Origin: BPIH01 sp042408535
Lineage (GTDB): Bacteria > Chloroflexota > Limnocylindria > Limnocylindrales > CSP1-4
DNA: 27,429 nucleotides
NCBI GenBank assembly: GCA_042408535.1
Contig: JBHORA010000101.1
Location: forward strand, 1-27,429
Direction: 5' to 3'
Shown here: positions 7,815 through 15,294 of the stretch, piece by piece
Layout of the letters: each line of letters starts with the position of its first letter
How positions within the stretch are numbered: position 1 is the first letter of the stretch
Made by a program: the position numbers and the translations under genes
The notes under the pieces: model-generated
Told to the model about the DNA's origin: nothing
Seen by the model: the letters and a program-made list of their open reading frames with translations, nothing else
Database searches by the model: none

Positions 7815-9059
7815 GTGCGCCCGCATCCCATCGCCATGGTCACCCACTCCTACTACGAGGAAGACCCCCGCGTCCGCCGCGAGGCCGAAGCCCTCGTCGC
7901 GGCTGGCCATCCCGTCGACGTCTTCGCCCTCCGCCGCCGCGGGACGGCGGCCCGGGACGAGATCGAGGGCGTCCGCGTCGAGCGCCTCGACGTCGAGCGC
8001 CACCAGGGCGCTGGCATCCCGACCTACCTCGCCGAGTACGGAGCCTTCTTCGTCCGGGCGGCCGTCGCCCTCGCCCGTGCCCATCGGCGCCGCCGCTACA
8101 GCCTCGTCCAGGTCCACTCGCTCCCCGACCCCCTCGTCTTCGCCGCCCTCCCGCTCCGACTCGCCGGCGTGCCGGTGCTCCTCGACCTCCACGAGGCGAT
8201 GCCCGAGTTCTTTCGGATCCGCTTCCCGGGCGCGGCAAACCCCGTCGTCCATGGCCTCCTCCTCGCCGCCGAGTGGGTCTCCATCGCCGTCGCCGATGCC
8301 GTGCTGACCGTGAACGAGGCCCTCGCCGAGCGGCTCGTCAGGCGCGGAATCAACCCGGCGAAGGTGGCCATCGTTCGGAACGCCCCCGCCCTCGCCCGTT
8401 TCGATCCCGCCGCCTACCCGCCGCGTCGCTTCGCCGACGATGGCCTCGTCCGCCTCGTCTACGCCGGCGCCCTCAGCCCGGTCTACGAGCTCGAGTGCGC
8501 CATCGAGGCCGTCGCCCGCCTCCGGCCCGCCCTCGCCGAGCGGGGCCTCGGGCTCCGCTTCGACGTCTACGGCCGCGACTACGGTGAGGTGCCCCTCGAG
8601 GCCCGGGTGGCTGAGCTCGGGCTGGACGGACTCGTCGCCTTCCACGGCCGGATCCCGATCGAAGCCGTCCCCGCCGCCATCGCCGCCGCCGACATCGGCC
8701 TCGCCCCGACCCGCCGGACCGCCTTCACCGACTTCAGCCTCTCGACAAAGCTCTTCGAGTACGCGGCCATGGGCAAGCCCGTCGTCGCCTCGGCGCTGCC
8801 GATGGTCGAGCGGACCTTTCCCCCCGACACGATCGCGCGCTACGAGCCCGGCGACGCGACTGACCTCGCTGCCGCGATCCTCCGCCTTGTCGACGACCCG
8901 GCCGAGCGGGCGGCACGGGTCGAGCGGACCCTCGAGCGGGTCCGTGCGCTGGCCTGGGAGCGCGAAGCGGCGCGCTATGTCGCCCTCGTCGACGACCTCA
9001 TCCAAGGCCGCCGACCGTCGGCCTCGACGGCGGCGAAGCGAAACGGAGGCCAGCCGTGA
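7815..9059 (+). CDS. GT4-like glycosyltransferase
   Basis: This 414-residue GT-B enzyme begins with IAMVTHSYYEEDPRVRREAEAL, a typical first strand and acceptor-side loop, followed by LVQVHSLPDPLVFAALPLR and VLLDLHEAMPEFF. The donor lobe has LVRLVYAGALSPVYELECAIEAV and LSTKLFEYAAMGKPVVAS. Its sequence style differs from the tandem trio at the start of the window, because it lacks the PNK motif and carries STKLFEY. GTG 7815 follows a TAGCAT box at leaderless spacing; an in-frame ATG at 7836 is an alternative seven codons later. The TGA overlaps the GTG of the nucleotide-sugar dehydrogenase by four bases, so donor synthesis and transfer are probably co-translated. The acceptor is unknown. Confidence 0.92.
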   Translation: MRPHPIAMVTHSYYEEDPRVRREAEALVAAGHPVDVFALRRRGTAARDEIEGVRVERLDVERHQGAGIPTYLAEYGAFFVRAAVALARAHRRRRYSLVQVHSLPDPLVFAALPLRLAGVPVLLDLHEAMPEFFRIRFPGAANPVVHGLLLAAEWVSIAVADAVLTVNEALAERLVRRGINPAKVAIVRNAPALARFDPAAYPPRRFADDGLVRLVYAGALSPVYELECAIEAVARLRPALAERGLGLRFDVYGRDYGEVPLEARVAELGLDGLVAFHGRIPIEAVPAAIAAADIGLAPTRRTAFTDFSLSTKLFEYAAMGKPVVASALPMVERTFPPDTIARYEPGDATDLAAAILRLVDDPAERAARVERTLERVRALAWEREAARYVALVDDLIQGRRPSASTAAKRNGGQP

Positions 9060-10429
9060 TCGAGCGGAGCAGCGACCTGAGGAACGATCTTTCTGCCGAC
9101 GATCGGATCGCCATCGTCGGCCTCGGCTACGTCGGTCTCCCCCTCGCCATCTCCTTCGTCGAGGCCGGCTGCTCCGTCCTCGGCGTCGATGCCAACCCCG
9201 ACCGGGTGGCGGAGCTCGACGCCGGCCGCTCGCCGATCGACGACGTCTCCGACGAGCGTCTCCGCTCGGCCCTCGCCCGCGGCCTCGCCATCGCCCACAC
9301 CGACGAAGCGCACCTCGGCGAGGTCGACGTCATCTTCATCTGCGTCCCGACCCCGATCACGGCCTCGAAGGACCCCGATCTCGGCCCCGTCCTCGCCGCC
9401 GCCGAGCGGATCCGCCGAGACCTCCGGCCCGGCCAGCTCGTCGTCCTCCAGTCGACGACGTATCCGGGCACGACGGCCGGACCCCTGCGGCGGGCGCTGG
9501 AAGCGTCGGGCCTCGTCGCGGGCCGCGACTTCGACCTCGCCTTCGCCCCCGAGCGGGTGAACCCGGGGGACCCGGCTTCGGCAGCCCGGACGGTGCCCCG
9601 CCTCGTCGGCGGTATCGATCGGGCGGCGACGGCGCGGGCGGCCCGGCTCCTCCGGCGGATCAACGAGGACGTCCGGGAGCTCTCCTCGCCCGACGCGGCC
9701 GAGATGGCGAAGCTCCTCGAGAACGTTTTCCGGAACGTGAACATCGCCCTCGTCAACCAGCTCGCCCTCCTCTGCGAGCGGATGGGTCTCGACGTCTGGG
9801 AGGTCATCGAGGCGGCGGCGACGAAGCCCTTCGGCTTCATGCGCTTCACCCCCGGCCCCGGCGTCGGCGGCCACTGCATCCCGGTCGATCCCTACTACCT
9901 CGCCTGGCGGGCCCGGGAGTTCGACTTCGTCGACCGCTTCGTCGAGCTCGCCGGCGACATCAATTTCTCGATGCCCCGCCACGTCGTCGCCCTCGTCGGC
10001 GAGGCCCTGAACGCCGTCGGCCGACCGCTGAAAGGGGCCTCGGTGGGAATCCTCGGGGTCGCCTTCAAGCCGAACGTCCGGGATCCGCGGAACTCGCCGG
10101 CCGAAGCGATCCTCGCCCTCCTCGCCGAGCGGGGGGCTGTCGTCGCCTACCACGACCCGTACGTGCCGCGCTTCCGAGACGCCGCCGGTGCCTGGCGGGC
10201 GAGCATCGAGCTCGACCGTCTCGTCGAGGGCTCCGACTGCCTCGTCGTCGTCACGCCCCACGCGGCGATCGACTGGGACCTCGTCTACGAGCGGGCAGGC
10301 CTCGTCGTCGACACGACGAACAGCTCTCGGGGTCGGGTCCGGCGGGCGGGGCAGGTCCTTCGGCTCGGCGCCGGGTGGGCGCGACCGGATGCTCCCGACG
10401 TCGCCCGGGCCGGTGGGGAACCTCGCTGA
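9056..10429 (+). CDS. UDP-sugar 6-dehydrogenase (UDP-GlcNAc/ManNAc dehydrogenase type)
   Basis: This 457-residue enzyme oxidises C6 of a UDP-sugar to the uronic acid in two NAD+-dependent steps. The Rossmann motif GLGYVG is at residues 22-27. Other family marks are FICVPTPI, STTYPGTT, FAPERVNPGD, a catalytic-region lysine K219 within AEMAKLLENVFRNVNIALVN, and the nucleophile C274 in GPGVGGHCIPVDPYYL. The C-terminal domain has ILGVAFKPNVRDPRNSPA, the usual UDP-binding segment. The combination FAPERVNPG, VGGHCIPVDPYYL and DVRDxRxSPA fits the WbpA/TviB/WecC branch better than the UDP-glucose dehydrogenase (UGD) branch, so UDP-GlcNAc or UDP-ManNAc is the likelier substrate (inference). Its GTG overlaps the preceding glycosyltransferase stop (GTGA). 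Confidence 0.95.
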   Translation: MIERSSDLRNDLSADDRIAIVGLGYVGLPLAISFVEAGCSVLGVDANPDRVAELDAGRSPIDDVSDERLRSALARGLAIAHTDEAHLGEVDVIFICVPTPITASKDPDLGPVLAAAERIRRDLRPGQLVVLQSTTYPGTTAGPLRRALEASGLVAGRDFDLAFAPERVNPGDPASAARTVPRLVGGIDRAATARAARLLRRINEDVRELSSPDAAEMAKLLENVFRNVNIALVNQLALLCERMGLDVWEVIEAAATKPFGFMRFTPGPGVGGHCIPVDPYYLAWRAREFDFVDRFVELAGDINFSMPRHVVALVGEALNAVGRPLKGASVGILGVAFKPNVRDPRNSPAEAILALLAERGAVVAYHDPYVPRFRDAAGAWRASIELDRLVEGSDCLVVVTPHAAIDWDLVYERAGLVVDTTNSSRGRVRRAGQVLRLGAGWARPDAPDVARAGGEPR

Positions 10430-10471
10430 CGGAGCTCGCCGGGCGCTGGCCGGCCGACGGGACCGATGCGC

Positions 10472-10477
10472 TAGGAT
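10472..10477 (+). promoter_or_regulatory. Predicted -10 box (TAGGAT) for the foldase operon
   Basis: TAGGAT lies about 40 bases after the dehydrogenase stop and matches the TANNAT boxes before other genes here. A start site near 10484 would leave a leader of roughly 95 bases before the foldase ATG at 10580. No clear -35 hexamer is visible. Confidence 0.35.
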
Positions 10478-10579
10478 GTCGCCGACTTCCGGCCCGGCCG
10501 GGCGCGCCGCTCTGTGCTGCTCGCCTCGGGCGATGACCGGGCCGCTGACCATGGTTCCACCTCGGAGGCGACGCCCCGG

Positions 10580-12325
10580 ATGACCTTCCGCGCCAAGCCC
10601 GTCGTCAAGCGCTCCCACCGGCCCGCCTGGCAGAGCGGGGAGCGCCAGAGCCTCTATCTCAACCTTGGCTTCGGCCTCGTCATCGTCGTCGCCGTCCTCA
10701 TCCTCGTCGGCGCGGCCGGGGCGAGCTGGTACGGCGACCACTTCGGCGAGGTCGCCCGGGTGAACGGAGTCTCGATCACCCGGGACGACTTCCGCAACCG
10801 CTTGGCGGTGGAGCGCTGGCGTTCGGACTACACGGAGCGGCGGATCCGGGATGCGGCCCAGGCTGGCCGAATGACGGACGCCGAGCGGGATCAGCTCATC
10901 GCTCTCCTCCAGCAGCAGCGCCAGCAGCTGGCGACGACCGTCTACGAACACCTCATCGACGCCGCCCTCCAGGCCCAGCTCGCCGAGCGAGAAGGGATCA
11001 CCGTTACCGAGGCGGATATCGACGCCCGCCTCCTCGAAGAGGCGACCCGGCCCGAGGAGCGCCACACGTTCCTCATCGCCGTCGCCCCCGAGCTCGATCC
11101 GGGGGCGACCGAGCCGACCGACGCCCAGCGCGCCGCGGCCCGGGCGAAGGCCGAGGCAGCCCTGGCGGAGATCCGGGCCGGGAAGAGCTTCGAGGACGTC
11201 GCCCGGACGACCTCGACCGACGCGTCGGCGGCGAAGGGCGGCGACATCGGCTGGATCCAGAAGGAGGGCGGCCTCGACGAGACCTTCGTGGCCGCCGTCT
11301 TCGGCCTCGCCCCGAACGAGACGACCGGGGTCGTCGAGGGGGCCGACGGGGTCTTCCGGATCGGCAAGGTGACCGAGATCGCTCCGGCCGAAGTGGACGA
11401 CACCTACCAGCAGCAGATCGTCAACGACGGGATCAGCCTCGCCGTCTACCGGTCCGTCGTCCGTGCCGACGTCATCCGCCAGAAACTCCAGGACCGGCTC
11501 CTGGCCCAGGTCGTCGATGCTCCATCGGTCATGCGCCGGGTGAGCGAGATCTACATCGCCGCTACCCAGCATGTGGGAGGAGGCGACGAGGTGAAGGTCC
11601 GCCACATCCTCTACGCGCCGAAGAACGACCCGCAGGGCGCCGCCTCCCTCGACCCGAACGATCCCGCCTGGGCGGCGGCCGAGGCAGAGGCGCGGGCGAC
11701 GTACGAGCGGCTGAAGGCCCTCGAGGGCAATCCGACGAAGCTCGAGGAGGAGTTCATCGCCACCGCGAAGCGGGAGAGCGACGACACGACGAGCGCCGCC
11801 TCTGGTGGCGAACTCCCCTACTACACCCAGGGCGACCTCGACCGGGCCTTCGGCGACGCCATTTTCGCTCCGGGGCTCGAGCCTGGCCAGCTCTTGGAGC
11901 CGGTGAAGAGCCAGTTTGGCTGGCACGTCATCCAGTTCATCGATCGGCGTGGCAATGCCCAGTCGCGGGCCGAGGACGCGAAGGTCCGGACCCTCCGAGG
12001 CGAAGATTTCGCAACGATCGCCAAGGAGGTGTCGGAGGGTCCCGAGGCGGCGAAGGGGGGCGAGCTCGGCTGGGTCGCCCGCTACCAGTTCGGAAAGCAG
12101 CTCGACGACGCCATCTTCGGGACCCCGGTCGGCGGCGTCTCCGACGTCATCGACGTCCAGGGCGACGGCTTCTACATCTTCAAGGTCTGGGAGGAGCAGA
12201 CCCGGAGCCCCGACCCGGCGCAGGCGAAGACGCTTCGGGCGAGCGCCTTCTCGAACTGGTACGCCGCCGAGAAGGAGCAGGCGACCATCGATCGCTCGGG
12301 TCTGGCGAACCTGCCGACGTCCTAG
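10580..12325 (+). CDS. Membrane-anchored peptidyl-prolyl isomerase/chaperone (PrsA/SurA-like)
   Basis: The protein has 581 residues and would help fold exported proteins outside the membrane. A basic N-terminus is followed by one membrane segment at about residues 26-48 with no lipobox, then a SurA_N-like helical region beginning EVARVNGVSITRDDFRN. A parvulin-like unit spans about 159-268 (FEDVARTTSTDASAAKGGDIGW). A fuller unit spans about 338-457 (VRHILYAP, SGGELPYYTQGDLDRAF, HVIQFIDRR). A third, shortened unit at about 476-540 has FATIAKEVSEGPEAAKGGELGW and FYIFKVWEE but lacks its first strand. ATG 10580 follows GGAGG at 10564-10568; a longer reading from 10514 adds only unstructured sequence. 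Adjacency to mazG recalls the mfd-prsA-spoVT-mazG neighbourhood of Firmicutes. Confidence 0.9.
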   Translation: MTFRAKPVVKRSHRPAWQSGERQSLYLNLGFGLVIVVAVLILVGAAGASWYGDHFGEVARVNGVSITRDDFRNRLAVERWRSDYTERRIRDAAQAGRMTDAERDQLIALLQQQRQQLATTVYEHLIDAALQAQLAEREGITVTEADIDARLLEEATRPEERHTFLIAVAPELDPGATEPTDAQRAAARAKAEAALAEIRAGKSFEDVARTTSTDASAAKGGDIGWIQKEGGLDETFVAAVFGLAPNETTGVVEGADGVFRIGKVTEIAPAEVDDTYQQQIVNDGISLAVYRSVVRADVIRQKLQDRLLAQVVDAPSVMRRVSEIYIAATQHVGGGDEVKVRHILYAPKNDPQGAASLDPNDPAWAAAEAEARATYERLKALEGNPTKLEEEFIATAKRESDDTTSAASGGELPYYTQGDLDRAFGDAIFAPGLEPGQLLEPVKSQFGWHVIQFIDRRGNAQSRAEDAKVRTLRGEDFATIAKEVSEGPEAAKGGELGWVARYQFGKQLDDAIFGTPVGGVSDVIDVQGDGFYIFKVWEEQTRSPDPAQAKTLRASAFSNWYAAEKEQATIDRSGLANLPTS

Positions 12326-12341
12326 GCGAGGTTGGATCGGC

Positions 12342-13553
12342 GTGCTCGACGCGCTCGTTGCCGAGGCGAGACTCCGCTGGGGGCTCGACCCCACCGGTGG
12401 CCTCCAGGTCGTCGCCTGGGAGAGCGTCCCAGCTTTTCCCCTGGAGCCGACTCGGCCGGCCATCCTCGTTCCCCGGACGATGCTCCGGGCCGCCGGCCTC
12501 GCCGCCTCGACGGCGACGGTCCCTCCGGCCGCGGCGGTCCCTGGCCGCCACGGCCGACCGGCCGACGACCCCCTGGCGGTTCTCCGGCGCCTCTACCCGG
12601 CCGATCACCTCGTCGGTCGCCTCGGCCGCCAGGAGGCGACGAGCGTCGCCGCCCTCACCGAAGCGGACGCCCGGGGTCCGTGCTACCTCCCAGCCGCCGC
12701 TCCCGAGGCGGCACCGGCGTCCCTCTGGGCGATGCCAGCCATGAGCGCCCGCCTCCGGGCTCCGGACGGCTGCCCCTGGGACCGGGAGCAGACCCATGCT
12801 TCCCTTCGCAAGCACCTCCTCGAGGAGGCCTACGAGGTCTACGACGCCCTCGCCGCCGGTCCGAGCCCGGCCCTCGCCGAGGAGCTCGGAGATCTCCTCC
12901 TCCAGGTCGTCCTCCACGCCCAGCTGGCGGCCGAGGCGGGCGTCTTCGACCTGACCGACGTCGCCTCCGCCATCGGGACGAAGATCGTCCGCCGCCATCC
13001 CCACGTCTTCGGCGATGCCGTCGCCCGGACGGCGGCGGACGTCAACCGGCAATGGGAGCGGATCAAGGCTGCCGAGCGGGCGACCCACGGGCTGTCCGCG
13101 GCGGAGGGTCCCGCCGGCACCGGCGAGGGCGGCTCGACCGCTCGGCCGCCGCGAGGGACGTCGGCCCTCGACGGCATCAGCCCGACGATGCCGGCCCTCG
13201 CGGCGAGCCAGGAGATGCAGGAGCGGGCAGCGAGCCTCGGCTACGATTGGCCGTCCATCGACGGCATCCTCGACAAGGTCGCCGAGGAGCTCGCCGAGCT
13301 CGCCGCAGCCGCGTCGACCGCTGAGCGGGAAGAGGAGATCGGCGACCTCCTCATGGTCGTCGTCAACCTCGCCCGCCATCACGGCGTCGAGGCTGAGGCC
13401 GCCCTTCGGGCGGCGAACGACAAGTTCCGGCGGCGCTTCGCAACCGTCGAGCGGCTGGCGGCCGAACGAGGCGTCGCCCTCCGCGATCTCTCGTTTGCCG
13501 AGCTCGACGCCCTCTGGGATGCTGCGAAGGCTCTCGTGGAGGAACGCCCATGA
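12342..13553 (+). CDS. mazG: MazG nucleoside triphosphate pyrophosphohydrolase with a relic YabN-type N-terminus
   Basis: This 403-residue enzyme hydrolyses NTPs to NMP and pyrophosphate, cleaning the nucleotide pool. Two MazG units are visible. The first, at about 131-225, has RAPDGCPWDREQTHASL, the metal-site glutamates of LLEEAYEV, and LAEELGDLLLQVVLHAQ. The second, at about 300-370, has VAEELAELAAAAS and REEEIGDLLMVVVNLARHHG. The segment ISPTMPALAASQEMQERAASLGYDW is the classic MazG linker. Residues 1-120 do not belong to MazG. They resemble the last third of the tetrapyrrole-methylase domain fused to MazG in YabN proteins (LDPTGGLQVV, LEPTRPAILVP, LRRLYPADHLV), but the SAM-binding start of that domain is missing. 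GTG 12342 is the first usable start after the foldase stop. The stop overlaps the rph ATG. Confidence 0.93.
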   Translation: MLDALVAEARLRWGLDPTGGLQVVAWESVPAFPLEPTRPAILVPRTMLRAAGLAASTATVPPAAAVPGRHGRPADDPLAVLRRLYPADHLVGRLGRQEATSVAALTEADARGPCYLPAAAPEAAPASLWAMPAMSARLRAPDGCPWDREQTHASLRKHLLEEAYEVYDALAAGPSPALAEELGDLLLQVVLHAQLAAEAGVFDLTDVASAIGTKIVRRHPHVFGDAVARTAADVNRQWERIKAAERATHGLSAAEGPAGTGEGGSTARPPRGTSALDGISPTMPALAASQEMQERAASLGYDWPSIDGILDKVAEELAELAAAASTAEREEEIGDLLMVVVNLARHHGVEAEAALRAANDKFRRRFATVERLAAERGVALRDLSFAELDALWDAAKALVEERP

Positions 13554-14287
13554 CGATCGCCAACCGGCCGCCCCTCGTCCGGCCGAGCGGCCGCGCGCCA
13601 GACGAGCTCCGGCCGGTGAGCTTCACCCTCGGTGTCCAGAAGTGGGCCGAGGGATCGTGCCGGATTCGGCTCGGCGACACCGAGGTCCTCTGTGCGGCGA
13701 CGATCGAGGACAAGATCCCGCCCCACCTCCGGGGGACGGGGACGGGCTGGGTCACCGCCGAGTACGCCATGCTGCCGCGCTCGACGGCGGAGCGGACGCA
13801 GCGCGAGTCGGTGAAGGGGCGGATCGGTGGTCGGACTCACGAGATCCAGCGGCTCATCGGGCGCTCCCTCCGGGGAGTCGTCGATCTGGCCCGGCTCGGC
13901 GAGCGAACGATCACCATCGACTGCGACGTCATCCAGGCCGACGGCGGGACCCGGACGGCCTCGATCACCGGCGGCTACGTCGCCCTGGCGGCCGCCCTCG
14001 TTACCTATGGGATGGAGCGCTTGCTCCTCGGCAAGGTGGCGGCGGTGAGCGTCGGGATCGTCGATGGGGTCGCCGTCCTCGATCTCGACTACGCCGAGGA
14101 CTCGCGGGCCGAGGTCGACTTCAACGTCGTTGGGACGGACGCCGGCACGTACGTCGAGCTCCAGGGGACGGCCGAGGGGAAGCCCTTCGACCGGGCGGCG
14201 GTCGACCGCCTCCTCGACCTGGCGAACATCGGTCTCGAGCGGCTCTTCGCGGCGCAGGCGGAGGCGCTCGCCTCCCTTCGCCGGTGA
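13550..14287 (+). CDS. rph: Ribonuclease PH
   Basis: This 245-residue phosphate-dependent 3'-5' exoribonuclease trims tRNA precursors and works as a hexamer. It shows the full family signature in order: GRAPDELRPVSFTLG, WAEGSCRIRLGDTEVLCAATIE, GTGWVTAEYAMLPRSTAERTQRE, GRTHEIQRLIGRSLRGVVDL, GERTITIDCDVIQADGGTRTASITGGYVAL, and DLDYAEDSRAEVDFNVV near the C-terminus. Length and motifs are normal for the family, and the catalytic aspartates in the DCDV and DLDYAEDS segments are present. The ATG overlaps the mazG stop (ATGA), so translation is probably coupled. rph followed by rdgB is a common bacterial pairing; a tRNA-Pro gene, a potential substrate source, lies about 850 bases downstream. Confidence 0.97.
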   Translation: MTIANRPPLVRPSGRAPDELRPVSFTLGVQKWAEGSCRIRLGDTEVLCAATIEDKIPPHLRGTGTGWVTAEYAMLPRSTAERTQRESVKGRIGGRTHEIQRLIGRSLRGVVDLARLGERTITIDCDVIQADGGTRTASITGGYVALAAALVTYGMERLLLGKVAAVSVGIVDGVAVLDLDYAEDSRAEVDFNVVGTDAGTYVELQGTAEGKPFDRAAVDRLLDLANIGLERLFAAQAEALASLRR

Positions 14288-14338
14288 CAATCGCCATCGA
14301 GCCCCTTCCGATCGCTGCTGGCCCCTCCGCCCGCTGAC

Positions 14339-15016
14339 GTGACGATCCGCCCCGCCGAATCGGCCCCCGGGCTCGCCGGACGCCCCCGCCTCGTCGTCGC
14401 CACCCGCTCGGCGGCCAAGCTCCGCGAACTCGCCACGCTCCTCGCCCTCCCGCGGGCCGTCCTTCTCTCCCTCGACGACGCGGGGGTGCCGGCGGACATC
14501 GAGGTCCCCGAGGAGGGTTCGACGTTCGCCGCCAATGCGCGGGCGAAGGCCCGTGCCTACGCCCGGCTGACGGGGCTACCGACCCTCGCCGACGACTCGG
14601 GTCTCGAGGTCGATGCCCTCGGCGGCGGACCTGGCGTTCGGACGCGCCGCTTCGCTGGGGAGCGGGCGACCGACGCCGAGAACAACGCCCGGCTCCTCGA
14701 GGTCCTCGGCGACCTGCCGCCCGAGCGCCGCGGGGCTCGCTACGTCTGCGTCCTCTCGGTGGCGATGCCGGATCGCGCCGGCCCGCGGGGCGGCGTGCCG
14801 ATCGTCGCCGAGGCGCGGGGGACGTGCCGGGGCCGGATCGCCCTGGCGCCCCGCGGGAGCGGGGGCTTCGGCTACGACCCGATCTTCGAGCCGGCTCGCG
14901 AACCGCCGGGCGGTCGGACGTTCGGCCAGTACTCGACCGAGGAGAAGCACCGGATCTCCCATCGTGGGCGTGCCGCCCGTCGCCTGGCGCCGAAGCTCAT
15001 CCGCCTCGGGTTCTGA
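14339..15016 (+). CDS. rdgB: RdgB/HAM1 family dITP/XTP pyrophosphatase
   Basis: The 225-residue protein removes deaminated purine nucleotides (dITP, ITP, XTP) by hydrolysis to the monophosphate. Family marks include LVVATRSAAKLRELATLL at the N-terminus, EEGSTFAANARAKARAYARLTGLPTLADDSGLEVDALGG with the acidic metal-binding pair, GVRTRRFAG, RGSGGFGYDPIFEP and EKHRISHRGRAARRL. The first motif has Ser where most homologues have Asn (ATRN). The GTG at 14339 lies 51 bases after the rph stop and sits in the sequence TGACGTGACG; no strong ribosome-binding site is visible. About 15 unstructured residues precede the first strand. Together with MazG it forms a nucleotide-sanitation pair around RNase PH. 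Confidence 0.95.
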   Translation: MTIRPAESAPGLAGRPRLVVATRSAAKLRELATLLALPRAVLLSLDDAGVPADIEVPEEGSTFAANARAKARAYARLTGLPTLADDSGLEVDALGGGPGVRTRRFAGERATDAENNARLLEVLGDLPPERRGARYVCVLSVAMPDRAGPRGGVPIVAEARGTCRGRIALAPRGSGGFGYDPIFEPAREPPGGRTFGQYSTEEKHRISHRGRAARRLAPKLIRLGF

Positions 15017-15062
15017 GGGCCGACGCTGCGGCTGGATGCCGTGGCCGAGGCCCCGACCGGCT

Positions 15063-15100
15063 CTCGCGACGGCCCGCGGGCCCTCGCGACGGCCCGCGGG
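15063..15100 (+). repeat. Two-copy direct repeat, 18-base core, 20-base period
   Basis: CTCGCGACGGCCCGCGGG occurs at 15063-15080 and again, identically, at 15083-15100. Each copy carries the palindrome CCCGCGGG, so the tract can form alternative hairpins. It sits between rdgB and the tRNA promoter. It has no T-run, so it is not a classical terminator. Confidence 0.8.
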
Positions 15101-15123
15101 TCGCGCCGACCCGGCTCCCGCTC

Positions 15124-15129
15124 TATGAT
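15124..15129 (+). promoter_or_regulatory. Predicted -10 box (TATGAT) of the tRNA-Pro gene
   Basis: TATGAT ends 14 bases before the first base of the mature tRNA, giving a short 5' precursor. It is the closest match to the TATAAT consensus in the window. The region about 17 bases upstream overlaps the end of the GC-rich repeat and holds no recognisable -35 box. Confidence 0.55.
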
Positions 15130-15143
15130 GTCGGTGGCCGCGC

Positions 15144-15220
15144 CGGGGAGTGGCGTAGTTGGCGAACGCACGTGCTTTGGGAGCACGAGATCGCGGGTTC
15201 GAGTCCCGCCTCCCCGACCA
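15144..15220 (+). tRNA. tRNA-Pro (anticodon UGG), CCA encoded
   Basis: A complete cloverleaf of 77 bases can be drawn. The acceptor stem CGGGGAG pairs with CTCCCCG (7/7). The D stem GCGT/ACGC, anticodon stem CGTGC/GCACG and T stem GCGGG/CCCGC all pair perfectly. The anticodon loop TTTGGGA at 15176-15182 places TGG at 15178-15180. The T loop is TTCGAGT. The C1-G72 pair and discriminator A73 are the bacterial proline identity elements. The CCA tail (15218-15220) is encoded in the DNA. Confidence 0.97.
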
Positions 15221-15294
15221 GGCTCCAGCTCCGACCCGCCGCTCGGACGATGCTCTTCGCCCGCCCCTCCAGGAGACTGCGGGCGCTGCCAGTG

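Noticed and set aside
8440..10536. Open plus-strand frame of about 700 codons
   Set aside because: It overlaps two well-supported genes in another frame and is Ser/Arg/Pro-rich, a shadow of high-GC coding.
8975..12463. Open minus-strand frame of about 1160 codons
   Set aside because: It runs antisense to the dehydrogenase and foldase genes. The peptide is Asp/Gly/Val/Arg-rich without domains. Strong C/G third-base preference removes stops from the antisense frame.
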